This document shows positions 10,043-21,420 of a stretch of 64,000 nt of DNA, one piece after another. Positions within the stretch are counted from its first letter, which is position 1. Every line of letters starts with the position of its first letter. The stretch is taken from assembly GCF_000003855.2 (NCBI RefSeq), contig NW_003101680.1, positions 4,929,063 to 4,993,062 on the forward strand, given 5' to 3'. This stretch comes from Blastomyces gilchristii SLH14081 (lineage: Eukaryota; Ascomycota; Eurotiomycetes; Onygenales; Ajellomycetaceae). Below the pieces are notes generated by a model, which did not search any database, was not told the DNA's origin, and worked only from the letters and a program-made list of their open reading frames with translations. The position numbers were made by a program, and so were the translations under genes.

Positions 10043-11536
10043 AGAGGGATCTAGTTAGTTAGTTAGTAGACGCGGAGTGAGTGAACAAGTGAAGTCAAGT
10101 AACGTTTTCGATTTCGAAGTAGTGAACTATCCGACCAAGGAATGAGCACAGGTGAGGAAGATATCAACTTAATAGTTCTTGAAGTAGCGGTGGACAACGA
10201 GTGAAAGAACACAAAACAGGCCAGGACAACGAGGTCATGTTGGAAAGAGTCCAACAGCGTAGATTATTTATCTATTTCTGTCTGTCTGGCGGCAACAAGC
10301 AACAAGCAACAAGCAGCCATGTGAGGTGAAGAAGGACCGCTTTCCTCCCTTCACACCCCCCCCCCCCCCCCGGGGGGCCCCCCCGCACATAATCCCCGCA
10401 CATAATCAGGAGCCACCACCACCGCAAGTGATCATCTTCAACAATGCGGCTGCTCTTGGTTGGCGGCGAGAGACGGCGCCAACTGATAGGCAGTGAGTGT
10501 GGTTATCATAGAAACAGCCATCCGGCGGTTGACAGCTGGACAGGACAGCCTGACAGGACAGAGCAAATACATAGTAGTAATAATGGATGTGTGGGACAAG
10601 CAGGCTTGGGTATTTTCGTGATGCAGCAGACCATGAGAATGAGATGACATGAGCTGGCGGTTGGGGGCTAATAGTAAATAACTCTTTATTCTTAGCAAAA
10701 AAGGTGTCAGGAATCAGTATTATTTATTTTAGCAGGCTCTAGTAAGGAACTCACTAACTAACAAGCAGTACTGCGTAAGGAAAGCCCACAATGATCAGCC
10801 CTGTCTATTATTTATTATTTATTGTCCTTTCTGTCCTTGTCCTCGCCAGCTCTACTCCGTATTCCTGGTGTCACTGGGCCAGGTCAGGAGATGTTGGTTG
10901 TTTGGCATTATGAGTCTCGTGCAGGTATATTATTAGGTAGATAGAAGAAGAAGAGAGAAGAAGAGATGTAGTTATTGCATTGCATGCTTGGTTCTCTAAA
11001 TTCTACGTTTAACTATTCCCATGGTTCTTTGAATTATATTGTTCTCTGCTTTCTTTTGGTCTGGTGCTAAAATATGTAACTCTATTCCCAACAAACACGG
11101 CTTAGGCCTATTTTTGCTTTGCTGCGTGCTGTGTCTACAACCCAGGATGTTGATTTAAATAATATGAATTAGACTCCTCCGAGAGCCAAAAAACCATTCA
11201 AAAGGTCAGAAAGGTGACCTTATAAATAAACAACAGAGGAATGACCCTACCTACCCTGCTTAGCCGCGATAAGCGTCCACCACCTAACTTAGGTTAAAGG
11301 GCCCAGGATTTAGCGCGGGCCGTGCTTGGCGTTCCACTCTTCTGGATCCATTGGCATCATGTTTTCTATATCAATCAGCCCACATCATTGCATCTATTAT
11401 TAGCTTTGCTTGTTCGAAAGAAATAGACAAAATATTGGTTTAAGATGGTTCTTTCTTTCTTTCTTTCTATTTCATGGCTCCAGATCTGTAATTGAGCATT
11501 AAGCCTATCCTATCACTTCCACATCAAAAGGCGACG
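10043..11536. other. Intergenic, about 1.5 kb, between divergent phosphatase and dehydrogenase genes
   Basis: Divergent promoter interval. It holds three tandem copies of a 7-bp unit (caacaag) near 10293-10313, a C16-G6-C7 homopolymer block at 10356-10384, short TTATTTATT runs near 10800-10820 and a TTTC microsatellite at 11455-11468. No gene recognised. Confidence 0.5.
10356..10384. repeat. C16-G6-C7 homopolymer block
   Basis: Sixteen C, six G and seven C follow each other without interruption. The G run can pair with either C run, and the C runs could form an i-motif. Such tracts also provoke assembly errors, so exact lengths are uncertain. Confidence 0.9.
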
Positions 11537-12730
11537 ATGTTCTCTACTGTGCATAGTCTCTGGACGCAGGTATTTCCTCCACGCCCCCTGTTCACGGAGA
11601 AAAACTTGCCGGACCTACAGGGAAAGGTAACTAGGTTGTCTATTCATTCTCATGCAGGGGACTTTTTATTTTCCATTTCATTTCTTCACTTCAGGTGCCA
11701 TAAGTACTAATAGTTCTATATCCAGGTCTATATCGTGACGGGGTCAAACACCGGAGTTGGCAAGGAACTGGCCCAAATTCTTTTCTCCAAGAACGCAAAA
11801 GTCTACATAGCAGCACGCTCAGAGGACAAGGCCAATAACGCGATCAAGGAGATTCTAAAAGCCAACCCTGATTCCACGGGAGAACTAACTTATCTACCCC
11901 TCAACCTCAGCGATCTAACAACTATCAAATCGTCCGCTGAAAGTTTTCTGTCCAAGGAGAACAAGCTACATGTCCTCTTCAACAACGCTGGCGTCATGAC
12001 GCCGCCCAGGGGCTCCAAGACAGCCCAGGGCTACGAACTTCAACTAGGCGTCAACAACATCGGCCCCTTCCTCTTCACAAAACTACTAACCCCAACACTC
12101 GTATCCACAGCGAAGACGGAGCCGCCCAACACAGTCCGCGTGATCTGGGTTTCCTCGATCGCCATGGAGACAGGCGCGCCAAAATCAGTCGGCGTGCCAC
12201 TAGACAAACTGGATAATCTCACCGACAGCAAATCATCGCAGTATCTTAATTACTCCATCAGCAAGGCTGGGAATTACCTGTATGCCGCCGAGTTTGCGAA
12301 GCGATATCGCGCCGATGGGGTTCTCAGCGTAGCGCTGAATCCGGGGAATCTTGCTTCGGATCTCTCGCGGCATCGAGCGTTTTTGTTCAAGGCGGTGACG
12401 CGCCCGATGCTATATTCGCCTGTGCTTGGGGCTTATACTGAGCTCTTCGCTGGGTTGTCTCCGGATGTCACTGGCAAGGAGCCAGGTAATTGGAGTGAGT
12501 CTTCTCTCTTTTCTTCTTCCCCCTCTTCCGTTCGCTGGCAGGCGGGGATATGCGGTGTTAAATATATTAACTATTGCGGTAATTTTTTATTTTTAGTTAT
12601 ACCATGGGGACGGGTCGTTTCTGTTCGGAAAGATTTGATAGAAGCAACCAAAACTGAGGCAGAGGGAGGTAATGGAACGGCGCTGAAGTTTTGGGAGTGG
12701 ACTGAGAAGCAAATTAATCCTTATCTTTAA
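11537..12730 (+). CDS. Short-chain dehydrogenase/reductase (classical SDR, retinol dehydrogenase-like)
   Basis: NAD(P)(H)-dependent oxidoreductase of unknown substrate. Three exons give 330 aa: 11537-11626, 11726-12494 and 12597-12730. The Rossmann fold has the cofactor motif TGSNTGVG (residues 35-42), the NNAG motif (116-119), a catalytic Ser in WVSS (173/174), and YSISK with Tyr206 and Lys210 as catalytic pair. The motif NPGNLASDL after the active site is where family members carry the PG motif. An Arg in IAARSEDKA just after beta-2 suggests NADP(H) preference. The C-terminus after intron 2 (PWGRV, then an Ala/Glu-rich helix) matches fungal paralogues near secondary-metabolism or detoxification genes. 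I see no biosynthetic cluster beside it here. Exon 1 ends LPDLQGK just before the first beta strand, supporting the start at 11537. Confidence 0.9.
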
Positions 12731-13299
12731 GCCGCCCTTTTTCTCATCCCTTCTTATCTTTTCTTTTCCATGTACTACTACTGTACGCGTACGTGTTGTA
12801 TACGCTTATGATGGGTGACTGATCGTGCTGGGAGGTGTATGCTGAAAATGTTCAGTTGAAATAGTAGGTGAATAAGTAAGGTTAACTAGTGTGTAGTGTT
12901 CAAAGGTATCAGGGCTCTCTGGGTAACAGACCATTTTCTATTGTGTCAAGATGCAAGGGAAATGCAGGGTCTAAGGGGATTGATGTGACGAGCTCAGCTG
13001 CAGCTTTATTAGAATCTCCATTATCATCGTGTGAGTGGAAATAAAGGCAGATGTATTTCCCATCTTCCATATCCCTAATCGACCTAGCTATTATTGGACG
13101 CCTTAAACGCCACCACGATTATTTACGAGTCCTGAAGCGAATCAGCCTAAACATCAGGCGCCCAAAATAAAGACCGGAGCGAACTGTTGCCAGAAACAAA
13201 AAATGAAAAAGACCTGGCAAAACCAGCGATAAGGAAATCATAAACAGAACGAGAGTAAAAAAAAAAAAAAAAAAAAAGAATATAAGGATATATATCTAA
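12731..13299. other. Intergenic, about 570 bp
   Basis: 3' UTR of the dehydrogenase gene and promoter of the next plus-strand gene. A run of 23 A ends 20 bp before the next start codon (13257-13279). No gene seen. Confidence 0.5.
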
Positions 13300-14576
13300 A
13301 TGGCCAAACGCGACCGCATCAAACGTCTCATTTCCCTCAAGTCAACCCACCGCTGGACATCCCAACACATGCGCCCGCAGGCAACCGAAGAAGCCATATA
13401 TAAATTCCTCTCAAGGACTCCGCCGCCAGATATCATCATCGACTGGCCCTCCTCGACCGGTAGTACAATAGAAACAACAACGACGACGACGACGAGGAAT
13501 CCTCATCAAGCCGTGCGCAGGAGCCCACTCTTCCACAAACTACCCCCCGAGCTACGACGGCATCTGTATATCCTTGCCTTTGGCAATAGGGTGGTACACA
13601 TTGAAGATAGCGGTAGAGATAAGTTGACGCGCATGCCTTGTTTCTGTCCGTTTTCAGGTCCAGGGTGCGCACCGTGGGAGGATCGTTGTGACCGTGAATA
13701 TGGGAGGGGGTTGGATGGGTTGAGGGATCCTATTGGGATTATCGGGTGGTTGTTGAGTTGTCGGATGGCGTGAGTTTTTTATTTTTATTTATTTTTATTT
13801 TTTTATTTTTTTATTATTTATTTATTATTTATTTATTATTTATTTTATTTTTAGTTTTCTTTTAATTTTTAAGTTAATTTTTGAATAAATGTTACATGGG
13901 GTAGCTTTTGCTTTCTTTGATTTATTAAATAAAATGGCAAAATTACCTTACTAATTACCTTGCTCTTAGGTACGCGGAGACCATCGGCGTCTTCTACTCA
14001 ACTAACACAGTCCGCATTCTCAGCTTCGGCGGTCTACCGCGACTGCCGACCCGTCTACCCCCAGGTATATTAGGGTGCATTACTTCCCTCGAGCTAATCC
14101 CTCGGGTCCGGCTGCACGCATTGCCAGAGGAATTCCTATGCTTGCTGCCCCGAGAGATATTTCCAGGCCTACGCAGACTGTATCTCTTGGTTCGCGACAT
14201 AGAGCCACCGCTATTCAATTTCCAAGACTACGATGGTGAGTGTGACAAGGCCGCGAAACTAGTTGCGTTTCTTAGCCGAGCTGATCGTATCGCGCGGAAA
14301 CTGCTCGCTCACCCTTCTCGGTTGGAAGTGTTTGAAGTAGCAGTTCGGCACAGCACATTCCGCCATTTGATTGCAGGGCTGGGAGAGGAAGAGAGACGGG
14401 TTGCTGTGCGGGGAGGCTTGCGATATCCGCAAGGAGAGCGCTTGTGGAGGAGCGTGGGGGAATTGGATGTTGATATTCATGCGGCTGCTGAGGATGATGT
14501 TGGTCGTGTGGGCAGTCGTTTTAGAAAGGAGCGGGGCTATTGGATTCTAGATGATTTGTCAGGCGAATGCGAATGA
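13300..14576 (+). CDS. Hypothetical protein with DUF7730-like domain
   Basis: Two exons (13300-13769, 13970-14576) give 358 aa. After a basic N-terminus and a run of seven Thr (about residues 60-66), the segment SPLFHKLPPELRRHLYILAFGNRVVH begins a domain found in many fungal proteins of unknown function (DUF7730, F-box-like start). Typical later features are GIIGWLLSCRMAYAETIGVFYSTNTV, where the intron splits an Ala codon, and an Arg-rich C-terminal half with LLPREIFPGLRRLYLLV. The family is expanded in Pezizomycotina and its function is unknown; F-box-like starts often mean protein-protein interaction. The intron contains a (TTTAT)n low-complexity run at about 13775-13870. No link with the neighbouring genes is visible. 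Confidence 0.8.
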
Positions 14577-16205
14577 ATAAGGAAAAGGTGCTTGACGCCA
14601 TATTGGCGTGGGAGAGCATGAGACCGTGCATAAATTTAGGGAGTTATATCTGGTGGGGTATGGAGGGGATTTTTGCTCTCAATTGGCCGTGACAACCCAA
14701 GGGCATTTGTGCATGTCCTGCGTTCACATGGACAATATATCACAGATTTTCCTTGTTTCTTTTTCGTCTTAGCTTGCCAAACTCATAGGGAAATGCGTGA
14801 GGATGCAGCCATTAAAGCATAAATGCATTGGCCCTCTGTGAGCACGAGAATACTCGCGCACTGCCTCCACTACTTGCAAGAGCTCCCATGCTTGAACCAA
14901 CACTGAAGACTTGTTTGATAAACAAGAGCCATTTGAACTATGTTCAAGTGTACACCCTAGCTAGGTTCAACACTTGTCCGTCATTGAACTGAGAGAGGGT
15001 CTTGTCAGTTGTTTCTTTGCACTCCTGTCCATTCTCAAGAGCCAAAAAATTCTCATATAACTGGAGAGGTCACAGCAAAAAGCAGGGCCATTGCTCGCTG
15101 ACTGCCATTACTCTCAGATCAGTCGAAGGAAATCATATGGAGCCATCGTCCTCCGTGTTATGATCGTCAAGAGCTCGTTCCTGTCGTTGCTCGTGGCTAT
15201 CAGGCTAATTTGCATCTGCGCATTGTTATGTATTCTGGCCATTCGGCATGATATTCGGTTTTGATCCACCCGTCAAGAGGAAGGGAGAGAGGAAAATAGA
15301 AAAGAATGTTCGTGGATGCCGATGAATGACATTGAGAGCTCTACATTGCCCAATTAATGAGGAAGTTAGCGGTTGCCATTGAGAGGTTGGGATTAAGATG
15401 CCAAGCCCTGTTTAGATAAGCCGATTTGGCTCCGGCCGTGGAGAGACTGGAGAATCGACGAGTCGACGACAGTTGGAACAACAACATCATCTCACCTCCC
15501 TCCACTCTCCACCTGCACGCCGCGACCTGCCTTGGTATGTATCTTCACTATTCCCTAGTGCTCACGCTAACTGGGGATGGATATCTCCAGGGCTCACACT
15601 GTCTGTTCCCTTACCTATCTGGTACTACTGGTGAACTATGGATGCCCTACGTTTCTGCACCAGGTACCAGGTACAGACTACAGACTGGCTGAAGGGTCCC
15701 TGATTCTGCAATCGTAGTGTCCTAGCCACTAATCATCATCAGGACAATGGCGCGTTGAGGGGCTTACTTACTCCTGCCGGACGTTGTTAACTCGACCGAC
15801 ACAGGTCCACTCTAATGCTCCGATACGCACCGGGAGACTCCCAGGTAAACAGGTAGAGCAGATAACAATACAGCAGCCGCGACGGATCGGGTTGGCCTTG
15901 TTGACCTTGCCTCCCCGAGGCTGGGAGAACATGTCCAGCCCGGACTCCTATTTTTCTGGAAGCCACAGCGCTGACAGGGAGTGGGTTATGCAGCGGTGTG
16001 TGGTGTGGTGTGGGGCTAGCGTGGGCATTCGACTAGGTCGGGTCCGGGTCGAATCCGAGTCCCTATTCGAAAATAATAATGGCATATAAGACGTCAAAAG
16101 GACCCCCCCCTCCTATTGAGATTCGTTTGAGCTCATCTCTATCATGGCTACCTAATGAGTACTATTATTATTATCCTTCTTTCCTTCTTTCTAGCCTACC
16201 CTAAG
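14577..16205. other. Intergenic, about 1.6 kb
   Basis: No coding region supported. Open frames at 15426-15692 and 15784-16089 lack recognisable features. A GGGTCGAATCCG string near 16045 resembles a tRNA B box but has no matching A box or cloverleaf. The last about 100 bp form the promoter and 5' UTR of the phytase-like gene. Confidence 0.5.
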
Positions 16206-18778
16206 ATGCTGCACCTGCGCTCGTTTACAGCAGCTGCAACTGCTCTCTCCCTCACTTTGCTTTTGGCCGCCGCTCCTACATCGGCTGCTCCTACAACCGC
16301 GACTGTTCCCGTATCTAGTTTAACCGAAGAAGTCGACGGGGATTTTGCACTCGTTTACTATGGTAAGGAGAATGCAGAGCCCCTGCTTGTGGGCAATGAC
16401 GGGAGCGCGGCAACCGGCGGATGGAGATCCTGGAATCTCGCCGCGGATCCCGCCACAAATACCCTGCCGCAGCTGGCAGCTAGTGCCCATGGACGCACCA
16501 AGGCGATAGGCCTGATGTACGATGTTGGGGGAAGAGACATTGTTGTCTCTATTGCTGCTACTGACTCCGTATTGCGCGTTTATGAGATGTCGGACGCCGA
16601 GGAACGCCGCTCGAACCAGAAGGTGATGTTGGGCGATTGGTCTGCTCTCTGTCCATGGCGCAGCCCCAAAACTGGGAATCAGTACTTTTATTTGTTTGGG
16701 AAGAAGCAGGCGGTGCAGTTCATCGTCAGGAGGCATGGGACCAAGTTTGAAATTCTCGAGGTCTGTAGATTCGCCTGCGTTAATTTCTTGTACAGTACAA
16801 GATCTTTTTCGTTTTGGATAAATTCCATTTTATTCGGACTAAAAGAAAAAAAGAAAAAGAAAAAGGGAAAAAACAAGAAGAGAAGGCCAATTGATGTGTC
16901 CGTCTATATTCCGTGCTAACACCTTTAAAGGTTCAATCATTCGACATTCCCGTCGAGCCCAATGCCTGTGCTGTTTCTCCCAGCGAAGGGACGGTCTACT
17001 TCTCAGCGGACGATGATAAGTCCGTCTATACCTTCAAGGCGGAAGACTCAACGACTACTCCTGAAATTACCGTTCTTGGAAAAGCTGAGGATGACGTCAC
17101 TGGACTGGCCATATACGTTACCGAATCCTCCACATACTTGTTTATTGCTAGCGAGTATACTATTGGCATTTACTCACCAAAGCTTGAGCTTCAGGGAACA
17201 GTGGAACTCACTGGCCTAGAGGACATCGAGATTGAGGGCTTGTCAATTGGTCAGAAGAAAAGTACCAACTTCCCTGCTGGCTTGATTAGCTATGCTTTGG
17301 AGTCTGAAGCAGGGCAATCATTCGGTGTCAGCTCTTTGGAACCAGTATTCAAGAAGTTGGGACTCAAGGCTAACACAAAGTATGATCCACGCCCACCAAA
17401 GGGTTTCCCGAACGGAGATAAGAAGAACGGGTTTGACAACGGTGGTGGCTCACTTTCTTGTTTCGCGGGATTCACCGGCAAAAAATGCTTAGACTTTACT
17501 TGCGAAAACGGCTGCTCAAACCAAGGCAAATGTGTCGGGCCCAACGTATGCGAGTGCAACGATTTCTGGGCTGGACCGGACTGTTCATTCATCATCGTGG
17601 AACCTAAGTTCGAAACGGATGCCAACGGTGGAGACGGAGATGACCCAGCCATTTGGATCTCCCCGTATTCTGCTAACGAGTCAACAATTATAACTACGAC
17701 CAAGTCGTCCGAAGGGGCGGGATTAGCCGTGTTTGATCTCACAGGAAAGCTACTCCAAGTGATGAAAGCAGGACAGCCTAACAATGTCGACGTTATCTAT
17801 GGGATGAAAGCTGGTGACAGGACGATCGATCTCGCATACGCAGCTTGCAGAGAAGATCACACGTTGTGGTAAGTGGGAAACGCTTGTTTTCTTTACCTAT
17901 CCACTCACAATATCCTCCTCCCTCAATGCCCTAAGTAGAAACCTACTAAAACTCTCTCTCCCAGCCTATTCGAAATCACCCGCGAAGGGCTCTTGAAGGA
18001 CATCCCCGGCGGCACACAGCCCACAAAGGACGGCTACAAGGTCTACGGCTCCTGCACCTACCGTTCCCCAAGCAGCGGCAAACAATATCTCTTCGTCAAC
18101 TCCAAATCAACTGAATACCTCCAATACGAGCTGTCCATCTCGTCTAACGGCACCATATCTACAACTCTCGTCCGGAGTTTTACCGGCGGCTCCGGAGGCA
18201 AGACTGAAGGCTGCGTCGTGGACGAGGACGCTCGTGTGCTCTTTGTCGGTGAAGAACCAACCGGTGTATGGCGCCACTATGCCGAGCCTGATGGCCGTAG
18301 CGAGGGTACGCTGGTCGCCAAAGTGGGGGATGGAACGCTCTTCGCGGACGTCGAAGGCCTCACGCTTATTCCCGGTAAGACCGCGTCGCAGGGTTTCCTA
18401 ATCGTGTCATCCCAGGGTGTCAGCGGGTTTTCCGTCTTCCGCCGCGCCGCACCCCACGAGCACGTCGTCACATTCACGATTGGGGAATCGGCCGATGGGC
18501 TCATTGACGCTGTCTCGAATACGGATGGCGTGGCAGCGGTAGGGACGCGGCTATCAGATGATTTCCCCCACGGACTTATCGTTGTACATGATGATGCGAA
18601 TCAGCTACCTGCACCTGGTGGGACGGCGCCGTTGGCTAGCTTTAAGTTAGTGAGTTTGAAGGACGTTTTGGGGAATGAGGCGTTGGCGGATATGAAGTTG
18701 TTGGATGAGGTGGATGACAAGTGGGGATTGGATAGGCTGCGGGGCCCCCAGTGCAAGAAGTGGAAGGGGCGTGTATAA
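16206..18778 (+). CDS. Secreted beta-propeller phytase-like protein with EGF-like module
   Basis: Predicted extracellular phosphatase-like protein. True beta-propeller phytases hydrolyse phytate with Ca2+. Three exons (16206-16760, 16931-17868, 17965-18778) give 768 aa. Residues 1 to about 27 are a signal peptide (hydrophobic LSLTLLLAAAP, then Ala-rich cleavage region). Residues about 45-350 form a first, degenerate propeller. Residues 371-403 form an EGF-like module with Cys spacing CLDFTCENGCSNQGKC, CVCEC-type core and CS end. A second propeller from about 410 shows the phytase signature GDGDDPAIWISP, SSEGAGLAVFDL, NNVDVIYG, KTEGCVVDEDARVLFVGEEPTGVWRHYAEP and LFADVEGLTLI. An in-frame ATG at 16155 would put a second hydrophobic stretch in front; I chose 16206 because it gives a standard signal peptide. 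Gene fusion architecture is common in fungi. Activity is not proven. Confidence 0.9.
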
Positions 18779-19182
18779 ATGTTGTGAATAGGTTGGTTTT
18801 ATAGATATTTTTAGAGTATTATTAGAGATAATGTTGATCCAATTTTTTTTTTTCGGCTTTATTCTCGATAGAATATGTGATTGTCATTTTATGCCCGTAT
18901 CTGAGCTGGGTTCCTGTGGGCTGAAATAGGAAAAAGGGGGAAATATGATCAAGGGATATTGGAAAAGAAAGGAATAACGAAAAGGGGGGTGGGCCGGAAT
19001 GTATACGTAAAAGCTCGACGATAAAACCGATGCCACGGCCCATGGCAGCCTCAGGGAATACCTTAAAACTGAAATTCACAGAAGATAAGAAACAAAATCA
19101 TTCATTAAAAAATTCAGGGAACCAGGTATCAGACGGGAGATACCAGCGTCGCGATAACAGGGCCTACGGGGGACGGGGTGAT
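18779..19182. other. Intergenic, about 400 bp
   Basis: 3' UTR of the phytase-like gene, then A-rich DNA up to the convergent coiled-coil pseudogene. Nothing else seen. Confidence 0.5.
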
Positions 19183-19763
19183 TTAACGTGTGTGCGGGTG
19201 GTGGGAATTTTTGCGTTTCTTTCGGTTCTTATGCACCGGAAGAAACCAGACACCTTTTTTTTTCCCTCCGTATGTTCGCTTCAGATACAAGTTCGAATCG
19301 CTGTGGCGGGGCCGCCGCCTGGGTGACGAGGGCAGGAGTGGTAGGTCTTTCTCTACTTTCGGCAGGAGATGGAGTGTTCCTGTTTCTCGTGCTACAGCTT
19401 CTACTTTTGATGATGAAGATGAGGATGATGATGAGGACGAGGAGGAGAAAGAAGTCGCTGCTGGTACAGGATCCATGTTTAGTAACTGGGCGACTTTTCT
19501 GTTAAGAATGGCTATCTGGGCGTCTTTTTCTTGCAGGTCTTGCTTGAGGGTTCTTGTCGTGACTTCGTAGTGTTTTGAGTCTCATGGTGAGTATGAGATT
19601 TGATTATTGGAGGCTGGCGTTTGGGTTGGGTTTGGAGTCGTTAGGGAAGGGGGTCGTGGTGATAGTTTTGTGGCTGTGTTCCGTTTGAGGCGTGCGGGGG
19701 AGGTTAGGTTGGGGTTCTGGAGGGATACGAGCCTGATCGGAATCGTGATTGTGCTAGAGTATG
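19183..19763 (-). pseudogene. 3' part of a coiled-coil protein gene disrupted by the copia insertion
   Basis: Read on the minus strand, one frame stays open for nearly 580 bp apart from a single TGA at about 19583-19585. It encodes a Pro/Thr/Asn-rich linker, then a coiled coil (TTRTLKQDLQEKDAQIAILN), then a run of 14 Ser and a basic tail stopping at 19183. The segment begins exactly at the 5-bp target duplication of the copia element (gtatg, 19759-19763). The matching upstream part lies on the other side of the element (25565-26777), which also ends in a coiled coil. Protein family not recognised. The frame does not run straight through the restored junction, so there is a frameshift or a lost intron as well. 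Confidence 0.6.
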
Positions 19764-20035
19764 TGTCGGATTGGGTGTCACGGATGAATATGTTGGAGAC
19801 ATATGAATCTTATGTGTATCAAGATCTGCTTGTTATATTATCCATGCCCTATCTCCTATATCTATTTCATACAAAAGATAGAGCTATTTATAGTAAAATA
19901 TATGTGTGAGCCAAGAGAGCTAGCATAAGCAAGTATTAGACAAGTGTTGTAGTAAGCTGATAATGATGATGAGAAATATTGTAGTAATATGATGTTGATG
20001 GTGTTCAGTAGTGTATAACCTCTTTTTTCCTGATA
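19764..20035 (-). repeat. Copia 3' LTR (left copy)
   Basis: 272 bp, same length as the right copy and aligned without gaps. It starts TGTCGG on the plus strand and ends TGATA, where the right copy has TGACA, so the terminal CA has mutated to TA. Confidence 0.95.
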
Positions 20036-20047
20036 CACCCTCTTCAG
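20036..20047 (-). other. Polypurine tract of the copia element
   Basis: On the minus strand a purine-rich stretch (GAAGAGGG core) lies directly before the 3' LTR, where plus-strand DNA synthesis is primed in LTR retrotransposons. Confidence 0.6.
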
Positions 20048-20584
20048 CAAATGTAACATGTAAATGAAAGTGTAAATGAAGCTGCAATAAAAAGAGTGTA
20101 GATGAATCTATAGAGATTATATCAAGATAGATCATTTATATCATCATTCTGCTTGCACCTTGATGATATCTGATATATCAACTAGGCCTAGTATCTTGAC
20201 AAATTCTGTATGTTTCTGGTGTGGCAGAGCCTTAGTGAGGCCATTCACTGGCATCTGAGCTGTAGACACTCAATCAACTGTAATATCACTGAATTGAACA
20301 TGTTCTCAGAGCCAGCTTTCATATATATCAATGTGATGAAGTTTCATGGTTATAGAGAAATCTTTCTTCATAAGAATGTTAACAGTTTGACAGTTATCAC
20401 ATTAAATACAGATCTTATGACCAGGTTTAAATTAAATATGTTGAAAGAATCTATCTCATCAGATAGACTTCTTATCAGCTTATAAGATAGTAATAAGCTC
20501 AGCTTCTGTGATAGATGTAGTTATAATTATCTATTTATTTAATTTTCAATCAACAGTCTCACTGAATAGTTTGAAGATATATTC

Positions 20585-20830
20585 TTATATAGAGTGATGA
20601 TTCAGATTATCTGTGAAAAAGACATTACTGACAGCTTCAATGATATCAGATTTGAGATTAAGTTGTAGAGATCTGTCAATATTATCATTATATTGAATAG
20701 CAAGATTCTTTGTATTATATAGATAAGATATCATTCTATTTATCTCTGATAAGTGATGTTCTAATGAATTTATTATAAACATAGCTAGTTTATTCACTGT
20801 ATAAGTAATATCAGAGTAAGTTATTATCAC
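20585..20830 (-). pseudogene. Copia RNase H junction remnant
   Basis: An 81-residue open stretch has the copia polymerase-RNase H landmarks: DITYTVNKLAMF, then HHLSEINRMISYLYNTKNLAIQY, then a short acidic segment (DIIEAVSNVFF). Several conserved positions are changed in the G to A / C to T direction. Part of the dead polyprotein at 19764-25564. Confidence 0.75.
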
Positions 20831-21049
20831 TGAATAGATGCAGAAGCTGATATATTATTAATAATGATGAATTTTTGCAGATATAGCTGACTTATTAAAA
20901 GGCTCTAACAGAGTATCAGTTAGTGAGGTATATGCCTTGCAGGCATGTGTGAGATGATATGTATTAACTATCTTATCAATATAGGCATTCTGACATAGTC
21001 AGAGCTTCAAGTTGAGATAATTACATATTATTCATATGTTGAGAAATCA

Positions 21050-21420
21050 TTTCAAATCTCTTATCTGTCAGATCTCATAGGTGTTTTTAAGATCTTTGAT
21101 TAGTTAATCTCTTTCTTTTAAATCTTCTTGTCATGATAGAATGATGATATCATTCACATAGAAGAAAATGATTAATTAATTATTAAAGAAGAGACATCAA
21201 TTCTCTGATATAGAGATAAAGCCTAGTATTCTTAATATTGAAGATAGTTTATTTAATCAGAGAAGAGATGATCTGTGTAATCTATATAGTACTTATAGAA
21301 GTTTTAGTATATAATTTATACACTTTAAATTTTGCATTCTCTTCAACTTTCATTATTTATTAGATAGTTTCATATATACTAGCTTATTAATATTACTATT
21401 AATGAAGACATTGATTTCAT
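21050..21420 (-). pseudogene. Copia reverse transcriptase remnant with mutated active site
   Basis: Translated on the minus strand with stops ignored, this stretch shows the palm motif region IIFFYVND followed by IIILS and EDLKERD. The active-site YVDD is YVND (21149-21160), a G to A change that removes a metal-binding Asp. Stops interrupt the frame. Confidence 0.7.

Noticed and set aside
16020..16075. tRNA B-box-like string GGGTCGAATCCG
   Set aside because: No A box, acceptor stem or anticodon arm could be folded around it.
19188..19570. Plus-strand frames of about 100-126 codons
   Set aside because: They run opposite to the coiled-coil remnant; the Asp/Glu run is the complement of the Ser run.
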